64,000 bases of DNA from Actinomadura opuntiae (GTDB lineage Bacteria; Actinomycetota; Actinomycetes; Streptosporangiales; Streptosporangiaceae), in assembly GCF_030283205.1 (NCBI RefSeq), contig NZ_JASNWF010000001.1:601649-665648 (forward strand), given 5' to 3'. The notes beneath the pieces are model-generated. The model worked only from the letters and a program-made list of their open reading frames with translations, was not told the origin of the DNA and searched no databases. Shown here piece after piece: positions 47,800 to 57,518 of the stretch. The translations under genes were made by a program, and so were the position numbers. Numbering within the stretch: the first letter of the stretch is position 1; every line of letters begins with the position of its first letter.

Positions 47800-48996
47800 C
47801 TAGGCGGCCGGGGCGTACTCGATGCCACCGGCCCAGATGCGCTGGATGTTGCGGGTGGCGCGGATGTCGGCGATGGGATCACCATCGATGAGGATCAGGT
47901 CCGCTCGGCATCCGGGGGTGACGACTCCCCGGTCGTACAGGCCGAACGACCGGGCCGGCAGGACCGTCGCCGCCTGCAGCGCCTCGACGGTGCCGAGCCC
48001 GGCCTGGACGAGGAGCTCCAGCTCGTGGTGCAGGCTGGTGCCGAAGGCGGGCTGCACCGGAATCCCCTGCTTGTGATTGGAGTCGGTCCCGGCGAGGATC
48101 CGCACCCCCGCCTGGTGCAGGGCGATGACGCTGTCGCGCGCCGCGGCGTAACTCAGGCCGGGGATGCCCAGGGCGGCGAAGCCCTCCATCATGGTCAGGG
48201 TCGGGACCGACACGCGCCTGCCGGCGGCGTACCGTGCCGCCGTGGTGCCGGTCAGGGCGATGTCGAGCGGCACGTGGTGGATCATGTCGGCGCCGGCCAG
48301 CAGGGCCTCGTCGACCGCGGCGGACGAGGTCGCGTGCGCCATGACGAGCTTGCCGTAGGCGTGCGCCGCATTGGCCAACGCGTCGAGAGTGTCCTGGGAG
48401 AGGCCGGGAGTGTCCACGATGAGCTTGATGTAGTCCGATCCTTCGGCGACCCGGGCGGCGACGAACCGTCCGGCCTGGTCGGAGCCGGTCACCAGCTCGG
48501 ACTGGGGGAACCCGGGAAGCTGGCTCTCGAGACTGCCCGGCGCGACGGCGGGGATCCCGGCACTGCGGACATCGGTCAGTCCCGTGCGGTGCCGCAGCGA
48601 GTTCATCAGCGAGGGCGGCCAGCAGGCCATGTCCAGTGCGGTCGTCACGCCGTAGCCGGTCAGCTGCTCGAGGGTGCTGACGTCCTCCAGATGGACGTGG
48701 GCGTCGATCAGCCCGGGGAGCAGCGTCGCGCCCTTCGCGTCGATCGTCCGCGCGCCCAGCGCGCTGACGCCGATCCGCCCGTTGTCGATCACCACGGTCC
48801 GGGGCTCGGTGAGGGTTCGGCCGTCGAAGACGCGCGCGTTGGCGAGCGCGATCTTCTCGAGCGCGAGGGTGCCGGCGGCGTCCGCGGCCGCGGGGCGCGT
48901 CCGCAGCAGCGCGGGCGCGGCGGCTGCCGCGACGCCCGCAGCCGCCGCGTTCTTGACGAACGTGCGCCGCGTCCAATCGGTGGTGCTCATCGCCAT
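47800..48996 (-). CDS. Tat-exported metal-dependent amidohydrolase
   Basis: 398 residues. The N-terminus has a twin-arginine signal (RRTFVKNAAAAGVAAAA, about 10-26) ending near AAADA. The mature part is an imidazolonepropionase-like amidohydrolase: HVH in LIDAHVHLED, Lys in DYIKLIVD, His in VMAHATS and MIHHVP, and Asp in LAGTDSNHK, a binuclear metal site. Related enzymes cleave dipeptides, lactones or N-acyl compounds outside the cytoplasm. ATG 48996 has AAAGGA about four bases upstream; ATG 48990 is also possible. Operator site B lies 146 bp upstream. Confidence 0.85.
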   Translation of the reverse strand: MAMSTTDWTRRTFVKNAAAAGVAAAAAPALLRTRPAAADAAGTLALEKIALANARVFDGRTLTEPRTVVIDNGRIGVSALGARTIDAKGATLLPGLIDAHVHLEDVSTLEQLTGYGVTTALDMACWPPSLMNSLRHRTGLTDVRSAGIPAVAPGSLESQLPGFPQSELVTGSDQAGRFVAARVAEGSDYIKLIVDTPGLSQDTLDALANAAHAYGKLVMAHATSSAAVDEALLAGADMIHHVPLDIALTGTTAARYAAGRRVSVPTLTMMEGFAALGIPGLSYAAARDSVIALHQAGVRILAGTDSNHKQGIPVQPAFGTSLHHELELLVQAGLGTVEALQAATVLPARSFGLYDRGVVTPGCRADLILIDGDPIADIRATRNIQRIWAGGIEYAPAA

Positions 48997-49141
48997 CGTG
49001 TCCTTTCGGGGGGTGGGCGACAACTCGCGTGACGATTCGGCGGGCCGGATGACCTCACCTGACGGACCCGGCCTGCCTGCTTCGAGGTATCGATGGAGGG
49101 TCGGACCGGGGACGTCCGCACGCCGCCCTGAAGGTAGTCGT

Positions 49142-49155
49142 GATATTTGATAACA
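49142..49155 (-). promoter_or_regulatory. TGTTATCA-type operator, site B
   Basis: The minus strand reads TTGCTGTTATCAAATATC. It lies between the Tat amidohydrolase (start 48996) and the divergent transporter (start 49542), nearer to the former. It matches sites A, C and D in the core TGTTATCAMATAT. Confidence 0.65.
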
Positions 49156-49226
49156 GCAAGACCCGACTCGGAATCGGTTCTCGGCGCGCCGGTCGCCGTG
49201 CGGCGCTGGCTGTCGCGGCGCCCCTC

Positions 49227-49309
49227 AATAAGCATGTGGATTAGCCAACAGGACCCTCTTGACTCGCATCTGGGCTGCATGCATCATCTCCATAATCATC
49301 ATGCTTATT
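49227..49309. promoter_or_regulatory. AATAAGCATG inverted repeat in the transporter upstream region
   Basis: AATAAGCATG (49227-49236) and CATGCTTATT (49300-49309) are exact inverted copies 63 bp apart, in a stretch much richer in A and T than its surroundings. A TTGACT (49259-49264) lies between them, followed after 17 bp by CATCAT. A two-site operator with a promoter between is likely for the transporter at 49542. The remaining bases of 49164-49541 hold no gene. Confidence 0.5.
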
Positions 49310-49541
49310 TATGGGTTCCGGTGATGTTCCGCCGCCGACCCGTACCAGAAGAGCGTGCTCGCATGGCGAGTCGCGCCGCTCATTGCCCCGACCCTGGCCG
49401 CATCTCCGCGTGCCGGTCAGGAATTTTCGTCGAGCTCCCGCTACGCGACTCCTGCTTCATCCACCCCTGGCCGAGCCCGAGGTCTCCGGTGCCGCGCGCA
49501 CTGAGAAGACGAGAGCCGGCCCCGCCGCGCAAGGAGATCTC

Positions 49542-50804
49542 ATGACCACGACGCCCGTGCCCGCGCCCGCCACCGGGAGAGGGCAGACAGGTGTTCTGAT
49601 CCTCGGCTGTCTCGTCTTCCTCGTGGACGGCTACGACCTGTACTCGCTCGGAACCGTCGGTCCGAGCCTGCTCCACTACCAGGCATGGGGTGCCGGCTCC
49701 GGAACGCTCGGGATGCTCGGGAGCGTGACCGCGCTGAGCATGCCGTTCGGCTCGGTGCTGGCCGGCTGGGGAGCGGACCGCATGGGGCGCCGTACGCCGC
49801 TGGCCATCGCGATGGGCTGGATCTCGTTGTCGATGCTCGGCACCGCCATCGCGCCGACGCTCGCTCTCTTCGCCGCAGGACGCTTCTGCACCGGCCTCGG
49901 TATCGGTGCGCTCGCCCCCCTGGTCAGCGCCTACGCCACCGACGGGGCGCCGCCACGGCGCCGCACCCTGCACCTGGCCATCGTCCTCGGCTTCGTTCCC
50001 GTCGGAGGGTCCATCTCCGGGCTGCTCGGCCGACTGCTGCTGCCCGGCCTGCACTTCCAGTGGCTGTTCCTTTTCGGCGCGGTGCCCGCTCTGCTCGTCC
50101 CGGTGATCTGGCGGATGGTGCCCGCCGGCCGGACGGCCGACGCGGACACCGGCGAGGCCGGGCGCGAGCGGACGCGTCTCGCCGAACTGTTCGTCCCCGG
50201 CAGCCGGCGCGGCACCGTCCTGTTCGCCGTCACCTCGTTCATGAGCATGGTGCTGGTCTTCAGCACCACCTCATGGCTGCCCACGGTGATGATGAAGTCC
50301 GGTTACGACCTCAGTTCGTCGCTGGAGTTCTCGATCGCCTTCACCATCGGGGCGTCGGTCGGCGGCCTCGGCGTCTCGCTGCTGGCCGACCGCGGCCACC
50401 TCAAGTTCGTCACCCTGGGCAGCTTCCTGCTCGCCGCCGCGGCGCTGTACACGCTCAGCACACCGCAGCCGCGCCCGGTGCTGCTGGTGGTGTCCGCGCT
50501 TGCCGGTCTCGGGTCGCTGAACGGCCTGAACCTGCTGATCTCCTGCATGAGCGCGTTCTACCGGCCCCGGTTGCGCGGCACGGGCCTGGGCTTCGGGCTC
50601 GGTGTCGGGCGCATCGGCGCCATCGCCGGTCCCAGTTATGTCTCGGCTGTCACCGCCCTGGTCGCTTCCCCCAAGGCCGGTTTCGTTGCCTTCATGGTGC
50701 CCGCCGTGCTCGGCGCGGCGACACTGGCGCTCCTGCCGCGCAGGCTCTCCCCGCCCGCCGGGGATCCGGTCTCCGCCCCCGAGGCCGCCCCTGTCGTCCC
50801 CTAG
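49542..50804 (+). CDS. MFS transporter, aromatic acid:H+ symporter type
   Basis: 420 residues with twelve helices. LVDGYDLYSLGTVGPSLL gives the helix-one DGxD motif of AAHS carriers, and GWGADRMGRRTPLAI is the classical loop-2 motif. It is a probable importer of an aromatic acid or related substrate, separate from the one at 42590. AAGGAG lies upstream of ATG 49542. It ends exactly where the converging ROK kinase gene ends (50804/50805). Confidence 0.86.
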   Translation: MTTTPVPAPATGRGQTGVLILGCLVFLVDGYDLYSLGTVGPSLLHYQAWGAGSGTLGMLGSVTALSMPFGSVLAGWGADRMGRRTPLAIAMGWISLSMLGTAIAPTLALFAAGRFCTGLGIGALAPLVSAYATDGAPPRRRTLHLAIVLGFVPVGGSISGLLGRLLLPGLHFQWLFLFGAVPALLVPVIWRMVPAGRTADADTGEAGRERTRLAELFVPGSRRGTVLFAVTSFMSMVLVFSTTSWLPTVMMKSGYDLSSSLEFSIAFTIGASVGGLGVSLLADRGHLKFVTLGSFLLAAAALYTLSTPQPRPVLLVVSALAGLGSLNGLNLLISCMSAFYRPRLRGTGLGFGLGVGRIGAIAGPSYVSAVTALVASPKAGFVAFMVPAVLGAATLALLPRRLSPPAGDPVSAPEAAPVVP

Positions 50805-51728
50805 CTAGGCAGGGGTGGGAAATCCGAACTGAGCGGTCGGGAGGGCGCTGCGGGCTGCGCCCAGCAGTCCGGCGGAACGTCCGAGCCCGAACGGCACGAC
50901 GGTCAGCCGCCGTACATAGCCGAGGGTGAGGAAGCCTTCCAGGTGCCTGCGCAGCGGCGCGAAAAGCACCTCACCGGCGGCCGAGAGGCCACCGCCGATC
51001 ACGACGCGGTCCAGATCGCACAGCGTGGCCGTGGCGGCGATGCCGCGGGCCAGCGCGTGGGCGCCGCGGTCGAACGCGGCGAGCGCGATCGTGTGGCCAC
51101 GAGCGGCAGCGGCGGAGAGAGCGCGGGCGTCGGGCCCCGTCCATCCTTGACCGCGAGCCCACCTGACCATCGACGGCCCGCTCGCGTAGGCCTCAACGCA
51201 TCCCGTTCCGCCGCACGAGCACGGTGGACCGGCGGGGTCGGCGACGACGTGCCCGATGTGGGCGGCGTTGCCGCTCGGACCGAGATACACCTCGCCGTTG
51301 AGGACGAGACCACCGCCGATGCCCGTGGACACCACGATCCCGAGCATCGCCTCGACCCCCCGCCCCGCGCCGAGCCAGTGCTCGCCCAGCGCGGCCGCGA
51401 TGCCGTCCCCGACCAGGACGGACGGGACGCCGGGCATGATGGCGCCGACCAAGTCGAGCAGCGGGAACTCCCGCCACGCCGGGATGTTCACCGGGCTGAC
51501 GCGGCCGCGCGCGGGGTCGACCGGGCCCGCCGAGGCCAGCCCGATCGCGCGTGGTGAGGCGCCCTCGGCCACCGAGCCGAGCAGCTCGCGCATCGCCTCC
51601 TCGAGCAGGGGCTCGGTGGCGGGGGTGGCGACTTCGGACTGGCGGTGCACCTGTCCGTCGGCGCCCACGAGAGCGGCGCTGATCTTGGTGCCGCCGATGT
51701 CCGCCGCGAGTACGACGTCATGGTCCAT
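50805..51728 (-). CDS. ROK-family sugar kinase
   Basis: 307 residues. The phosphate-binding ADIGGTK (about 9-15), the zinc motif CSCGGTGCVEAYAS and the IGGGLSAAG region identify a ROK kinase, such as glucokinase or N-acyl-hexosamine kinases. It phosphorylates a hexose after uptake. ATG 51728 follows AAGGA. It is transcribed after the ROK repressor, 69 bp apart, and faces the sugar ABC operon at 53313, whose substrate it probably activates. Confidence 0.88.
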   Translation of the reverse strand: MDHDVVLAADIGGTKISAALVGADGQVHRQSEVATPATEPLLEEAMRELLGSVAEGASPRAIGLASAGPVDPARGRVSPVNIPAWREFPLLDLVGAIMPGVPSVLVGDGIAAALGEHWLGAGRGVEAMLGIVVSTGIGGGLVLNGEVYLGPSGNAAHIGHVVADPAGPPCSCGGTGCVEAYASGPSMVRWARGQGWTGPDARALSAAAARGHTIALAAFDRGAHALARGIAATATLCDLDRVVIGGGLSAAGEVLFAPLRRHLEGFLTLGYVRRLTVVPFGLGRSAGLLGAARSALPTAQFGFPTPA

Positions 51729-51797
51729 GAAGAGATCCTTGGTGTGCGAGCGGTGGGTGAGCGGCGCGCGGGCAGCGGAGGCGACGAACCGCTCCGG

Positions 51798-53039
51798 TCA
51801 GTCCTCCAGGAGCGCCGACAGCTGCGGCGAGTAGGTGGCGTGCAGGACGAGTGAGGCGGCGCCGACGACGGCGGCGTCGGGGCCGAGCGGCGAAACCGCG
51901 ACGTCCGCGACCCGGATGTGCCGTGACAGCGGTCTGGTCGCGAGGGCCTGGGCGACGGCGTCACGGTAGAGGGCCTCGACGCGCCTGATGCCGTGACCGC
52001 CCAGCACGATCAGGTCGACATCGGTGATGTTCGCGACGTTGACCGCGACGGACGCGACGCGTTCGGCGGCCTCGCGGATGACCGCGGTGGCCAGCGGGTC
52101 GCCCTCGGCGGCGGCGTGCCGCACCGCCGCGTGGTCGACGGTGCCGGGGTCGCGCTGGAAGGGCCTCTCCAGCGCACTGCCCGTTCCCCCCTCGGCGAGC
52201 CTGCGGTGCGTCTCGGTGGTGATGGCGGCGGGGCTGATCAGGCTTTCCAAGCAGCCGTGGTTGCCGCAGTAGCAACGCGGACCGTCCGGTTCCACGGAGG
52301 TGTGCCCGAACTCGGCTGCGTTGAGCGAGCCGCCCCGGTGGACCTGGTGGTTGAGGATCAGGCCGCCGCCGATGCCGGTGCCGAAGAAGAAGTAGGCGAA
52401 GTTGGCGACCCCGCGCCCGGCGCCCGACCAGCGTTCGCCGATCGCGGCGGCGGTAGCGTCGTTGTCCAGCGTCACCGGCAGGCCCGTGGCCTCGCTCAGC
52501 AGCTGCTTCATCGGCACGTGCGACCAGTTCGCGAGCTTGGGCGGCGCGACGACCATGCCTTGGTCCTGGTCGATCGGGCCGGGACTGGCCAGGCCGAGGC
52601 CGAGCACGCGTTCGCGCGGCACGGCCGCCTCGGCGAGCACGTGGCCGGCCAGGTCCGCCATGGCCGCGACGACCTCGGCGGGCTGCGCGCCGACCGGGGT
52701 CGGACTGCGCTTCAGCACGAGCGGCTGCCCGACCAGGTCGACGACCACGCAGGCGAGCCCGACCGGGTCGAAGTGCAGGCCGACCGCGCAGCCCGCGTCG
52801 CCGTTGATCCGCAGCCTCGTGCGGGGCTTGCCGAGCCCGGCGACGCGGCTGGAGCCGTCCTCCCGGACGATCCCTTCGGCGAGCAGCTTCTTCACGATCC
52901 CGGAGACCGTCTGCGGGGTGAGGCCCGTGCGCTCGGCGATCTCGGCACGGCTGATGCCGTCGGCGAGCTGGATCTGGTCCAGCACCACCGCACTGTTGTA
53001 GCGCCCCACCTTGGGAAGGTTCGTGCCTGCCTGCCGCAA
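51798..53039 (-). CDS. ROK-family transcriptional repressor (NagC/XylR type)
   Basis: 413 residues: an N-terminal winged helix (about 10-75; SRAEIAERTGLTPQTVSGIV) and a ROK domain with zinc motif CYCGNHGCLES and GHTSVEPDG. The kinase phosphate-binding loop is not conserved, so it is a sugar-sensing repressor. TTG 53039 is chosen because GAGGA lies seven bases upstream and homologues begin near this residue; GTG 53081 upstream would add a non-conserved tail. It is divergent from the ABC operon and likely binds the palindrome at 53102-53130. Confidence 0.85.
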   Translation of the reverse strand: MRQAGTNLPKVGRYNSAVVLDQIQLADGISRAEIAERTGLTPQTVSGIVKKLLAEGIVREDGSSRVAGLGKPRTRLRINGDAGCAVGLHFDPVGLACVVVDLVGQPLVLKRSPTPVGAQPAEVVAAMADLAGHVLAEAAVPRERVLGLGLASPGPIDQDQGMVVAPPKLANWSHVPMKQLLSEATGLPVTLDNDATAAAIGERWSGAGRGVANFAYFFFGTGIGGGLILNHQVHRGGSLNAAEFGHTSVEPDGPRCYCGNHGCLESLISPAAITTETHRRLAEGGTGSALERPFQRDPGTVDHAAVRHAAAEGDPLATAVIREAAERVASVAVNVANITDVDLIVLGGHGIRRVEALYRDAVAQALATRPLSRHIRVADVAVSPLGPDAAVVGAASLVLHATYSPQLSALLED

Positions 53040-53101
53040 CGAAGGTCCTCTCTTCCGACACCGGGCCCCTGCCAGCGCCAACAGTATTCTGGCCCCTGCC
53101 G

Positions 53102-53130
53102 TTGACTTTGTAAAACAATTGGATTTAAAG
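53102..53130 (+). promoter_or_regulatory. promoter/operator of the sugar ABC operon
   Basis: TTGACT (53102-53107) and TTAAAG (53125-53130) are 17 bp apart. The flanks ACTTT and AAAGT form an inverted repeat across the AT-rich spacer, as in operators of ROK repressors. A leader of about 180 bases (53131-53312) precedes the first gene; I found no riboswitch in it. Confidence 0.6.
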
Positions 53131-53312
53131 TGCCCCCGATGTAACCCGCGTCATACACGTGCGCCAACAGCGGGTCACGCTCGGCCCTCCTCAGGACCCG
53201 CACCCAGAGGCAAATCAAGATCATCGGAGATGTCGATGTCAGAGGCACGCCGCGTCCCCAAGAGACCGGACACGCGCAGTCCTGGCGGGCTGCGGGGCGG
53301 GGGGCATCGGGC

Positions 53313-54908
53313 ATGAACCCCGCGAAGGACTCAGTCCCCGCCAAAGGCTCCGCCACCGACGCGGAGACCGGCACGGTCCTGCTGGAGATGCGGTCGATCA
53401 CCAAGAGGTTCCCGGGCGTCACCGCCCTGGCCGACGTCAACCTGTCGGTCCGCACCGGTGAAATCCACGCGATCGTCGGCGAGAACGGCGCCGGGAAGTC
53501 GACCCTCATGAAGGTGCTGAGCGGCGTGCACCCGCACGGCACCTACAGCGGCGAGATCATCTATCGCGGCGAGGAGGTCAGGTTCGGCGACATCCGCGCG
53601 AGCGAGAGCGCCGGCATCGTGATCATCCATCAGGAGCTCGCGCTGGTGCCGGGAATGTCGATCACCGAGAACGTCTTCCTGGGCAACGAGATGCGCCGGA
53701 GCGGTGCGATCGACTGGAGGGGCGCCCACCACCGTGCCCTGGCGCTACTGAAACAGGTCGGCCTCAAGGAGGACCCCGACACGCTCGTCAAGGACATCGG
53801 CGTCGGCAAGCAGCAGCTGGTCGAGATCGCCAAGGCGTTCGCCAAGGACGTGAAGCTGCTGATCCTGGACGAGCCGACCGCCGCCCTGAACGAGGGCGAC
53901 TCGCAGCACCTGCTCGACCTGCTGCGCGAGTTCAAGCGGCAGGGCGTCACCTCGATCATGATCTCGCACAAGCTGAACGAGATCGCGGCGGTCGCCGATC
54001 GGATCACGATCCTGCGCGACGGGCGGACCATCGAGTCGCTGGACGTCGAGGGCGACGGCGTCGACGAGGACCGCATCGTGCGCGGCATGGTGGGCCGCGA
54101 GCTGAGCAGCCGCTACCCCGACCGCACCCCTGCCATCGGCGAGGTGTTCTTCGAGGTCCGTGACTGGACCGTGCGCCACCCCGTCTCCGCCGAGCGGCTG
54201 GTGGCCAAGCGCTCCAGCTTCAACGTCCGCCGCGGCGAGATCGTCGGCTTCGCCGGCCTCGTGGGCGCCGGCCGCACCGAGCTCGCGATGAGCCTGTTCG
54301 GTCGCTCCTACGGGATCTGGGAGGGCGGGCACGCCTACAAGGACGGCGATGAGATCCATCTGAAGACGGTCTCCGACGCCATCAAGCACGGTCTGGCGTA
54401 CGTGAGCGAGGACCGCAAAGAGATCGGGCTCAACCTGCTCGACGACGTCAAGTCCTCGATCGTCGCCGCCAAGCTGTCGAAGATCACTCAGCACGGAGTG
54501 ATCAACAAGTTCCGGGAACACGAGGTCGCCGACCAGTACCGCCGGAGCCTGCGGATCAAGACGCCCGCGGTCGACGTCGGCGTCACCACGCTGTCGGGCG
54601 GCAACCAGCAGAAGGTCGTCCTGGCGAAGTGGATGTTCACCGACCCGGACCTGCTGATCCTCGACGAGCCCACGCGCGGCATCGACGTGGGCGCCAAGTA
54701 CGAGATCTACGGGATCATCCAGCGGCTCGCCGACCAGGGCAAGGGGGTCATCGTCATCTCCTCCGAGCTGCCCGAGCTGATCGGCCTGTGCGACCGGATC
54801 TACACCGTGTTCGAGGGGACCATCACCGGCGAGGTGCCGCGCGGCGAGGCCGACCCCGAACTCCTCATGAAGCAGATGACCTCCAACAAGAAGCTGGCGA
54901 CGCCGTGA
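53313..54908 (+). CDS. sugar ABC transporter ATPase, two ABC domains
   Basis: 531 residues. It has two fused ABC domains as in XylG/GguA/MglA. Domain 1 (about 25-265) has Walker [11 protein letters not shown], a weakened signature VGKQQLVEI and Walker [12 protein letters not shown]. Domain 2 (about 280-520) has the degenerate Walker [10 protein letters not shown], signature LSGGNQQK and [12 protein letters not shown]. It powers import of a monosaccharide with the permease and binding protein that follow. ATG 53313 is the first of the operon; the permease start overlaps the stop (GTGA). Confidence 0.9.
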   Translation: MNPAKDSVPAKGSATDAETGTVLLEMRSITKRFPGVTALADVNLSVRTGEIHAIVGENGAGKSTLMKVLSGVHPHGTYSGEIIYRGEEVRFGDIRASESAGIVIIHQELALVPGMSITENVFLGNEMRRSGAIDWRGAHHRALALLKQVGLKEDPDTLVKDIGVGKQQLVEIAKAFAKDVKLLILDEPTAALNEGDSQHLLDLLREFKRQGVTSIMISHKLNEIAAVADRITILRDGRTIESLDVEGDGVDEDRIVRGMVGRELSSRYPDRTPAIGEVFFEVRDWTVRHPVSAERLVAKRSSFNVRRGEIVGFAGLVGAGRTELAMSLFGRSYGIWEGGHAYKDGDEIHLKTVSDAIKHGLAYVSEDRKEIGLNLLDDVKSSIVAAKLSKITQHGVINKFREHEVADQYRRSLRIKTPAVDVGVTTLSGGNQQKVVLAKWMFTDPDLLILDEPTRGIDVGAKYEIYGIIQRLADQGKGVIVISSELPELIGLCDRIYTVFEGTITGEVPRGEADPELLMKQMTSNKKLATP

Positions 54909-56206
54909 GCCGATACCAAGACCTGAAGAAGAGCCTTTTCGGGGGCACCCAGTCCAACGCCCGGCAGTTCGGCATGATCTTCACGCTGGTGGCGATCGTG
55001 CTGCTGTTCCAGGTCCTCACCGACGGCCTCACCCTGTCCTCGGGCAACCTCATCGGGGTCGTCAGCCAGTACTCCTACATCCTGATCCTGTCCATCGGCA
55101 TGCTGATGGTGATCGTCGCCGGGCACATCGACCTGTCGGTCGGCTCGGTCGCCGCGTTCACCGGCATCGTGGTCGCCAAGTCGATGTCGGAATGGAACCT
55201 GCCATGGCCGGCGGCGATCGCCTTCGGCCTGCTCGCCGGTGCCGCGATCGGCGCCTGGCAGGGCTTCTGGGTCGCCTACGTCGGAGTGCCGGCGTTCATC
55301 GTCACGCTGGCCGGGATGCTGCTGTTCCGCGGCGCCAACCAGTACATCGGCAATGCCGACACCGTGCCGGTGCCGGAAGGCTTCCGCAAGATCGGCGCCG
55401 GCTTCCTGCCCGAGGTCGGGCCCGACACCGGCTACAACAACCCGACCCTGCTGCTCGGCCTGCTGGCGTGCGTCGCGGTCGTGGTGCGCGAGTGGCGCGC
55501 TCGGCAGGTCCGGCAGCAGATGGGCGCGGACCTCACCCCGGTGTGGGTCTCGGCGATCCGCCTGGCCGTCATGCTCGGCGTCATCATCTTCGCCACGCTG
55601 CGCTTCGCCGGCGGGCGGGTCGGCACGAGCCTGCCGATCTCCGGCATCATCCTGGCCGTCCTGGTGATCGCCTACTCGTTCTACACCCGCAACACCGCCG
55701 GCGGGCGACACATCTACGCGGTCGGCGGCAACTCCCGCGCCGCCGAGCTCTCGGGCGTGAAACTCCGCCGGGTCAACTTCTTCGTGATGACCAACATGGG
55801 GATCCTCGCCGCACTGGCAGGAATGATCTTCGTGGCGCGATCGGCGGCGTCCGGCCCGCAGGACGGCCTGAACTGGGAGCTCGACGCGATCGCGGCGGTG
55901 TTCATCGGCGGCGCCGCGGTCTCGGGCGGCCTCGGCACCGTAGGCGGCTCCATCGTCGGCGGCCTGGTCATGGCCCTGCTGAACAACGGCCTCCAGCTCG
56001 AGGGCGTCGGCTCGGACCGGGTTCAGATGATCAAGGGTCTCGTGCTGCTGCTCGCCGCCGCGCTGGACATTCTCAACAAGAAGCAGGGCCGCTTCTCGGT
56101 CATCGGGTCGATCATGCGCCCGTTCCAACGCGGCGACGCGCCACCCGCGGACGTGACGTCGTCACCCGAGGACTCCACGGCCGGCAAGACCGCCATCACC
56201 GGCTGA
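54905..56206 (+). CDS. sugar ABC transporter permease
   Basis: 433 residues with about ten to twelve helices, of the XylH/GguB long-permease type. Conserved stretches: [43 protein letters not shown] and [15 protein letters not shown]. It forms the membrane channel for the ATPase encoded upstream. GTG 54905 overlaps that gene by four bases. The C-terminal 30 residues are hydrophilic and not conserved. Confidence 0.9.
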   Translation: MSRYQDLKKSLFGGTQSNARQFGMIFTLVAIVLLFQVLTDGLTLSSGNLIGVVSQYSYILILSIGMLMVIVAGHIDLSVGSVAAFTGIVVAKSMSEWNLPWPAAIAFGLLAGAAIGAWQGFWVAYVGVPAFIVTLAGMLLFRGANQYIGNADTVPVPEGFRKIGAGFLPEVGPDTGYNNPTLLLGLLACVAVVVREWRARQVRQQMGADLTPVWVSAIRLAVMLGVIIFATLRFAGGRVGTSLPISGIILAVLVIAYSFYTRNTAGGRHIYAVGGNSRAAELSGVKLRRVNFFVMTNMGILAALAGMIFVARSAASGPQDGLNWELDAIAAVFIGGAAVSGGLGTVGGSIVGGLVMALLNNGLQLEGVGSDRVQMIKGLVLLLAAALDILNKKQGRFSVIGSIMRPFQRGDAPPADVTSSPEDSTAGKTAITG

Positions 56207-56319
56207 CCGGGCACGGCCGACCGAGCTCCGGCTGACCTGCCCCTTCCGGACAGGCTTCCGACCGCCACTGCCGCGGCAGGCAAACCCACCCCGCAGTAAC
56301 CGAGAAAGGTCACCCGACA

Positions 56320-57423
56320 ATGCGCTCCATCTTCACCAAGACCCTTGCGGTCGGCGCCGCAGCCATGCTCGCGCTCACTGCCGCGTCCTGCTCCAACGAC
56401 CGGGAGGGCTCCGGTAGCAAGGGCGGCGACGACAAGGGCTTCGCCAAGGACTCCCTCATCGGCGTGGCGCTGCCCGCCAAGACCTCCGAGAACTGGGTCC
56501 TCGCCGGCGACCTGTTCACCAACGGCCTGAAGCAGGCCGGGTTCAAGACCGACGTGCAGTACGCGGGCGCCTCGACCACGGTGGCCGACCAGCAGGCGCA
56601 GATCTCCTCAATGGTCACCAAGGGCGCGAAGGTGATCGTGATCGGCGCGACCGACGCCGCGCAGCTGTCCACCCAGGTGGCGCAGGCCAAGCAGTCCGGC
56701 GCGATCGTCATCGCCTACGACCGGCTCATCACCAACACCAAGGACGTCGACTACTACGTCGCGTTCGACAACCTCAAGGTCGGCCAGTTGCAGGGCCAGG
56801 CCCTGCTGGACGGCATGAGGAAGAAGAAGCCGAAGGGTCCCTACAACATCGAACTGTTCTCCGGCTCGCCGGACGACAACAACTCCGCGGTCTTCTTCAA
56901 CGGCGCGATGAGCGTCCTCAAGCCGGCCATCGACAAGGGCGAGGTCAAGGTCGGCTCCGGCCAGACCGACATCAAGCAGACCGCGATCCAGGGCTGGAAG
57001 GCCGAGGGTGCCCAGCAGCGCATGGACTCGCTGCTGACCTCCTCCTACAGCAAGAAGACCCTCGACGGCGTCCTGTCGCCGAACGATACCCTGGCCCGCG
57101 CGATCCTGACCTCGGTCAAGGGCGCCGGCAAACCGCTCCCGATCGTCACCGGCCAGGACTCCGAGGCCGAGTCGGTCAAGTCGATCATGGCCGGCGAGCA
57201 GTACTCCACCATCAACAAGGACACCCGCAAGCTCGTCGCCCAGACCGTGAACATGGTGAAGGCGCTGCAGGCGGGCACCAAGCCGCAGATCAACGACACC
57301 AACAGCTACAACAACGGTGTGAAGGTCGTCCCGGCGTACCTGCTCCCGCCGGTCATCGTGACCAAGGAGAACGCCGCCCAGGCGTATGCCACCGACCCCA
57401 AGCTCGCCCCGCTCACCAAGTAG
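56320..57423 (+). CDS. sugar-binding lipoprotein (ChvE/XylF-like)
   Basis: 367 residues. A lipoprotein signal with lipobox LTAASC (Cys about 24) anchors it to the outer face of the membrane. The mature part is a periplasmic-binding-protein-1 fold (ALPAKTSENWVLAGD, IGATDAAQLSTQ, VIAYDRLI, QDSEAESVKSI). The family binds xylose, glucose/galactose or arabinose. The order ATPase-permease-binding protein differs from the usual binding-protein-first order. The 113-bp gap after the permease may hold a stem allowing extra expression of the binding protein, but I see only a short CTGCCGCGGCAG dyad. Confidence 0.9.
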   Translation: MRSIFTKTLAVGAAAMLALTAASCSNDREGSGSKGGDDKGFAKDSLIGVALPAKTSENWVLAGDLFTNGLKQAGFKTDVQYAGASTTVADQQAQISSMVTKGAKVIVIGATDAAQLSTQVAQAKQSGAIVIAYDRLITNTKDVDYYVAFDNLKVGQLQGQALLDGMRKKKPKGPYNIELFSGSPDDNNSAVFFNGAMSVLKPAIDKGEVKVGSGQTDIKQTAIQGWKAEGAQQRMDSLLTSSYSKKTLDGVLSPNDTLARAILTSVKGAGKPLPIVTGQDSEAESVKSIMAGEQYSTINKDTRKLVAQTVNMVKALQAGTKPQINDTNSYNNGVKVVPAYLLPPVIVTKENAAQAYATDPKLAPLTK

Positions 57424-57518
57424 GCGGCTGAACGGTCCGGCGAGTCATCATCGGCCCGCCGGACCGTGCGACCTACCGCACCTCGAGCCACGCCCCCAGG
57501 AACCTCAAGCCGAACGAC

